Origin: an uncultured Parabacteroides sp.
GTDB lineage: Bacteria; Bacteroidota; Bacteroidia; Bacteroidales; Tannerellaceae
Direction: 5' to 3'
NCBI GenBank assembly: GCA_937894065.1
Contig: CALCST010000036.1
Coordinates: 1 to 64,000 of the forward strand
DNA length: 64,000 nucleotides
Shown: in pieces, positions 60,359 to 64,000 of the stretch
Numbering within the stretch: position 1 is the first letter of the stretch
Layout: every line of letters begins with the position of its first letter
The notes under the pieces: generated by a model
Seen by the model: the letters and a program-made list of their open reading frames with translations, nothing else
The model's database searches: none
Told to the model about the DNA's origin: nothing
Position numbers and translations under genes: made by a program

Positions 60359-60973
60359 ATGAAAATAATAGCAGTAGGAATGAATTACGCAGCTCACAAT
60401 AAAGAGCTGAATCATACGTTAGAATTAAAAGAGCCGACAATCTTTATGAAGGCTGATTCTGCATTACTGAAAGACGGTAAGCCGTTTTTTATTCCGGATT
60501 TCACAAAAGAGGTGCATTATGAAACGGAATTGGTGGTGCGTATCGACCGTTTGGGAAAGAATATAGCCGAGCGTTTTGCTCATCGTTATTATAATGAGGT
60601 AACAGTGGGGATAGACTTTACTGCGCGCGACTTACAACGTGACTTGCGCTCTAAAGGTTTGCCTTGGGAAATAAGTAAGGCGTTCGACAATTCTGCTGTG
60701 ATAGGGCAGTTTGTTCCTCTTTCATCAGTGGGAGAAGTTCAGAATCTGAATTTCCATCTTGATATAAACGGACAGACTGTTCAGAGAGGATGCACAGCTG
60801 ATATGCTTTTCTCCGTAGATAAGATTGTGGCTTATGTCAGTCGCTTTTTTACTCTTAAGATTGGTGACTTGATTTTTACCGGAACTCCTGTCGGTGTTGG
60901 ACCGGTTGCTATCAATGACCATCTGCAGGGTTATATTGGCGAAGAAAAGTTGCTGGACTTTCATGTCCGGTAA
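60359..60973 (+). CDS. Fumarylacetoacetate hydrolase-family protein
   Basis: 204 residues from ATG 60359 (MKIIAVGMNYAAHNKEL); the frame extends upstream into repeat DNA, so the longer start is unlikely. It is the short FAH-fold type (FahD1/YcgM-like) with metal ligands in EVHYETELVVRI (about 44-55) and the aspartate of VGIDFTARD (about 83-91). EPTIFMKADSALL (about 24) is the family signature. FAHD1-like proteins decarboxylate oxaloacetate or hydrolyse acylpyruvates, which would fit C4 metabolism here. Probably cotranscribed with rex. Confidence 0.93.
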   Translation: MKIIAVGMNYAAHNKELNHTLELKEPTIFMKADSALLKDGKPFFIPDFTKEVHYETELVVRIDRLGKNIAERFAHRYYNEVTVGIDFTARDLQRDLRSKGLPWEISKAFDNSAVIGQFVPLSSVGEVQNLNFHLDINGQTVQRGCTADMLFSVDKIVAYVSRFFTLKIGDLIFTGTPVGVGPVAINDHLQGYIGEEKLLDFHVR

Positions 60974-61003
60974 CCCGGTTTTGAAAGTTTGTAAACAAAT
61001 GAA

Positions 61004-64000
61004 ATGCTGATGAGAAGATTTCTCTGTACAATTATTTTATCTCTATTTTGTTTGTCGGTTGTTTTTGCTGCCGACAGCCGCTATGCTGCCCATTCGGCGC
61101 TGTCGTCCGGACGCTGGGTGAAAGTCAGTGTTGATGCCAATGGCGTGTACAAGCTTACTGAGTCACAGCTTAAACAGATGGGATTTCAGGATATTTCCAA
61201 GGTTTCGGTATGCGGATATGGCGGTTGGCCTCAATCGGAAACACTTACCGGCGAGGAGGCTGACGATGTGCCGCAGGTTGCTGTTTATCGTGGAAACGGA
61301 TATATACTTTTCTATGGCAAAGGAACAGTGAAATGGGAATATGGCAAGGTTGGCGATACAGAGACTTTTGTTCATACCAATAATCCTTATTCAACATTGG
61401 GATATTATTTCATTACGGATGCTCTTCCGGTTAATGATATGAAAACAGAGGATTCGGTTGACGGTGCCGTGCGTAAAATCACAACTTTTGATGATTACAG
61501 CCTTTGGGAAAAGGAGCTTGTTTCGGTGAATACTTCAGGACGTGATTTGTTCGGCGAGTCTTTTCAGATGAATCCTACGCAAACTTTCAGCATGAATATT
61601 CCGGGAATAACTGCGGATGACGCTATTGTGTCTTTCCGTTTTATTTCCAAGACGAGTTCAAGAACATCGGTGAGTGTTGAAGCCAATAGTACTACCGTTA
61701 TCAGCACAAGTATTGCCGGACCTTCAAGTAGTAGCACTGAATCATATACAGCTGCACGAAGCGTGACTAGCGCAGGACGTTGGCAAGGAGAAAAATCGGA
61801 AGATGTGAAGCTGACGGTAAATTTCGGTGCGACGGGTAATCAGAATACTTATCTGGATTATATACGTGTACAGTCGAAACGTGCATTGAAGCAATACGGA
61901 AATACTACGTTTTTCCGCAGTCTGGATGCCCGTAACAATGTTTCCCGCTTTGTAATTGCTGATGCTACAGCTTCTACTGTGGTTTTTGATATTACGGATG
62001 CGGAGAGTCCGAAGATTATGTCCGGTTCGCTGTCCGGTTCGGAATATAGTTTTTCAATCAAGGCAGAATCTACATTGCGTGAGTTTGTTGCTGTTGAGGC
62101 GGACAAACTGACTGCAACGCCTACTGTTGTGGGTGAGATTGAAGCTCAGGACTTGCATGGGCTTGAACAGACGGATATGGTTATCATAGTTCCTAAGGCT
62201 TTCCAGACTGAGGCAGAGCGCTTGGCAGAGTTTCATAAGGAGAAAGACGGGTTGAAGGTGACTGTGGTCAATCCGGAATTGATTTATAACGAATTCTCCA
62301 GTGGAACTCCGGATGCTACTGCATATCGCCGTTTTATGAAAATGTTTTATGACCGAAAGGCCTCGGATGATGATGCACCTAAATATTTGTTACTCTTTGG
62401 TGACGGTGCGTATGATAACCGTGGGCTTACGCAAGAGTGGAAGAACCAGCAGTCGCTGCTGAAGAATATGCTGCTGACATATCAGTCTGAGAATTCTTTG
62501 GATATTGACTCATATACTACTGATGATTATTTCGGGTTTCTGAAAGATAATACTGAAACATTCTATGCTCCGACAGCGGAACTTTGTCTGGGTATCGGAC
62601 GTTTCCCTATCCGAACAAATGCCGAGGCTAAGGCTGCTGTGGATAAGGTGGTGAATTATACGTCTGACGCAAGCTGGGGCGACTGGAAAACGAATCTTTG
62701 TTTTATGGCTGACGATGGCAGTAATGCGGATAAATATACTACGCTTCACATGGACCAGTCAAATCAGCTTACAGATATAGTCAATACTAACAGACCTGAG
62801 TTCAATATCAGCAAACTGTTCTTTGATGCTTATAAGAAAGACCGTACGGGCGGAAACGCTTCGTATCCTGATGTGAAAAATGCATTGCAGAAGCAGTTGA
62901 AGAATGGGGTTTTCCTGTTGAATTATACAGGACATGGCGGAACTGAAGCTCTTTCGGACGAGAAGGTTATAACGAAGAGTGATATCGTTCAGGCTTCGTA
63001 TGAGCATTTACCGCTGTGGATTACGGCAACTTGCGACTTTACCCGTTTTGATGCTATGACTACTTCGGCTGGTGAGGAAGTGTTTTTGAATGAGAAAAGC
63101 GGAGGTATTGCTCTTTATACAACTACAAGAGTTGTGATGCCTGGACCGAATTTCCGACTTAACAAAGCTCTTATCGAACATTTATTTGCTCCTCTGAGTG
63201 GGAAAAGATATACGTTGGGTGAGGTGATGAAGGAAACTAAGCTCAGTTCAACTCTCCGAAATGATGCCAACAAGCTTAATTTCGTTCTGATTGGTGACCC
63301 TGCCCTTACATTGGCATATTCTAATGAACAGATAAAGGTTACTGAGATTAATGGACAACTGGTTTCTGATTTGTCGGAACCTGTGCAGTTGAAGGCTTTG
63401 TCGAAGGTGACTCTCAAAGGCGAGGTTCAGTCGTTCGGAGGCGAGAAGATTCAGGATTTCAATGGACTCGTAAATCTTTCAGTGTTGGACAGTAAGGTGA
63501 CTCTTACAACTTTGGATAATAACAATACCGGCACTACATTCCAATATACTGATTATCCTAATACAATATATATAGGTGCTGATTCGGCACGTAACGGTTC
63601 GTTTACGTTCAACTTCACTGTACCTAAAGATATCTCGTATTCGAATGATGCAGGAAAAATGATTTTCTATGCTTCGGACGAGGCTAAGAGCCGTGATGCT
63701 CAGGGTGTGTTTCAGGAATTTATAGTTGGCGGAACATCCGACGATGCCGGCGAGGACAATCAAGGGCCGGATATCCGTTATCTGTATCTGAACGATACTA
63801 CTTTTGTTGACGGAGGAAAGGTGAACACTACACCGCTGTTAGTTGCCTGTGTATGGGATAAGAATGGTGTTAATGTTGCCGGAAGCGGCTTGGGACACGA
63901 TATGGTTCTAACAATTGATAATAGTCCTTTCAATTCTTATGTCTTGAATGATTATTATCAGGTGTTGCCGGAAGGTGATGGTTCGGGGTTAATAGTTTTC
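61004..64000 (+). CDS. porU: Type IX secretion system C25-family signal peptidase PorU, 3' end missing
   Basis: The frame is open from ATG 61004 (or ATG 61010) to the last base, giving 999 residues of a protein that normally has about 1,100-1,300. The signal peptide ends near VVFAADS. The gingipain-like C25 domain covers about 390-765: YLLLFGDGAYDN (about 460), YTTDDYFGFL, the catalytic histidine in LNYTGHGGTE (about 642) and the cysteine in WITATCDFTRFD (about 672). An Ig-like domain follows. PorU removes C-terminal sorting domains of T9SS cargo at the cell surface and attaches them to A-LPS. It is proof of T9SS in this organism. No stop is reached within the window. Confidence 0.94.
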   Translation, partial: MLMRRFLCTIILSLFCLSVVFAADSRYAAHSALSSGRWVKVSVDANGVYKLTESQLKQMGFQDISKVSVCGYGGWPQSETLTGEEADDVPQVAVYRGNGYILFYGKGTVKWEYGKVGDTETFVHTNNPYSTLGYYFITDALPVNDMKTEDSVDGAVRKITTFDDYSLWEKELVSVNTSGRDLFGESFQMNPTQTFSMNIPGITADDAIVSFRFISKTSSRTSVSVEANSTTVISTSIAGPSSSSTESYTAARSVTSAGRWQGEKSEDVKLTVNFGATGNQNTYLDYIRVQSKRALKQYGNTTFFRSLDARNNVSRFVIADATASTVVFDITDAESPKIMSGSLSGSEYSFSIKAESTLREFVAVEADKLTATPTVVGEIEAQDLHGLEQTDMVIIVPKAFQTEAERLAEFHKEKDGLKVTVVNPELIYNEFSSGTPDATAYRRFMKMFYDRKASDDDAPKYLLLFGDGAYDNRGLTQEWKNQQSLLKNMLLTYQSENSLDIDSYTTDDYFGFLKDNTETFYAPTAELCLGIGRFPIRTNAEAKAAVDKVVNYTSDASWGDWKTNLCFMADDGSNADKYTTLHMDQSNQLTDIVNTNRPEFNISKLFFDAYKKDRTGGNASYPDVKNALQKQLKNGVFLLNYTGHGGTEALSDEKVITKSDIVQASYEHLPLWITATCDFTRFDAMTTSAGEEVFLNEKSGGIALYTTTRVVMPGPNFRLNKALIEHLFAPLSGKRYTLGEVMKETKLSSTLRNDANKLNFVLIGDPALTLAYSNEQIKVTEINGQLVSDLSEPVQLKALSKVTLKGEVQSFGGEKIQDFNGLVNLSVLDSKVTLTTLDNNNTGTTFQYTDYPNTIYIGADSARNGSFTFNFTVPKDISYSNDAGKMIFYASDEAKSRDAQGVFQEFIVGGTSDDAGEDNQGPDIRYLYLNDTTFVDGGKVNTTPLLVACVWDKNGVNVAGSGLGHDMVLTIDNSPFNSYVLNDYYQVLPEGDGSGLIVF

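Noticed and set aside
1..64000. tRNA, rRNA, integrase or intact insertion sequence
   Set aside because: No cloverleaf, rRNA or transposase/integrase sequence was recognised in any gap or frame. A covariance-model scan could still find a small RNA that I missed.

Overview
The window comes from a chromosome of the phylum Bacteroidota, order Bacteroidales. This rests on the many -7 boxes of the form TAnnTTTG, the near absence of Shine-Dalgarno sequences, lipoproteins typical of the order (DUF4369/thioredoxin-like, TPR-lipoprotein), a DUF4964/DUF4965 'glutaminase' protein, and a PorU-type gingipain-family peptidase at the right edge. PorU and a peptidase with a C-terminal sorting domain imply a working type IX secretion system (T9SS), as in Prevotella-, Parabacteroides- or Barnesiella-like lineages. 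I cannot name the genus. No rRNA, tRNA, CRISPR array, prophage or intact insertion sequence was seen.

Layout. 1-10 kb: end of a lipoprotein gene, pckA, a small collagen-motif lipoprotein, a THUMP RNA methyltransferase overlapping a dipeptidyl-peptidase IV gene, purD and two membrane proteins. 10-20 kb: TPR lipoprotein, secreted trypsin-like peptidase (T9SS cargo), class I fumarase, EamA exporter, membrane pyrophosphatase, rpsO. 20-30 kb: XRE-cupin regulator with acyl-CoA ligase, pnp, a thioredoxin-like lipoprotein lacking its cysteines, greA with HIT hydrolase, a MATE transporter. 30-45 kb: TrpB2-type synthase, asd, a lamin-tail secreted protein, a porin, radC, a DUF59 protein, lpxH, pepD, a flippase-like protein, rsmA, mgtE, lrgAB, efp. 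45-52 kb: a three-gene extracellular carbohydrate cluster made of an unassigned TIM-barrel-like lipoprotein, a DUF4965 lipoprotein and a GH109-like oxidoreductase-fold protein. 52-64 kb: pta-ackA, folP-cdaA, murF, an OprP-like porin, rex, a fumarylacetoacetase-family hydrolase and porU (cut by the window end).

Most genes are housekeeping: gluconeogenesis and fermentation (pckA, fumarase, pyrophosphatase, pta, ackA, rex), cell envelope (murF, lpxH, porins, cdaA) and RNA metabolism (pnp, greA, rpsO, rsmA, efp). The secreted peptidases and the 45-52 kb cluster point to breakdown of peptides and glycans.

The most unusual content is between the genes. Five intergenic regions hold arrays of four or five short palindromes. 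Core length differs between and within arrays (10, 11 or 20 bp, nearly all beginning CA and ending TG), and the core sequence differs between arrays. Yet the linker between consecutive cores is always exactly 12 bp. I know no named repeat family with this design. A second family, GTTGACAAG-type inverted repeats that fold into long hairpins, occurs about ten times, and two full copies flank one palindrome array.
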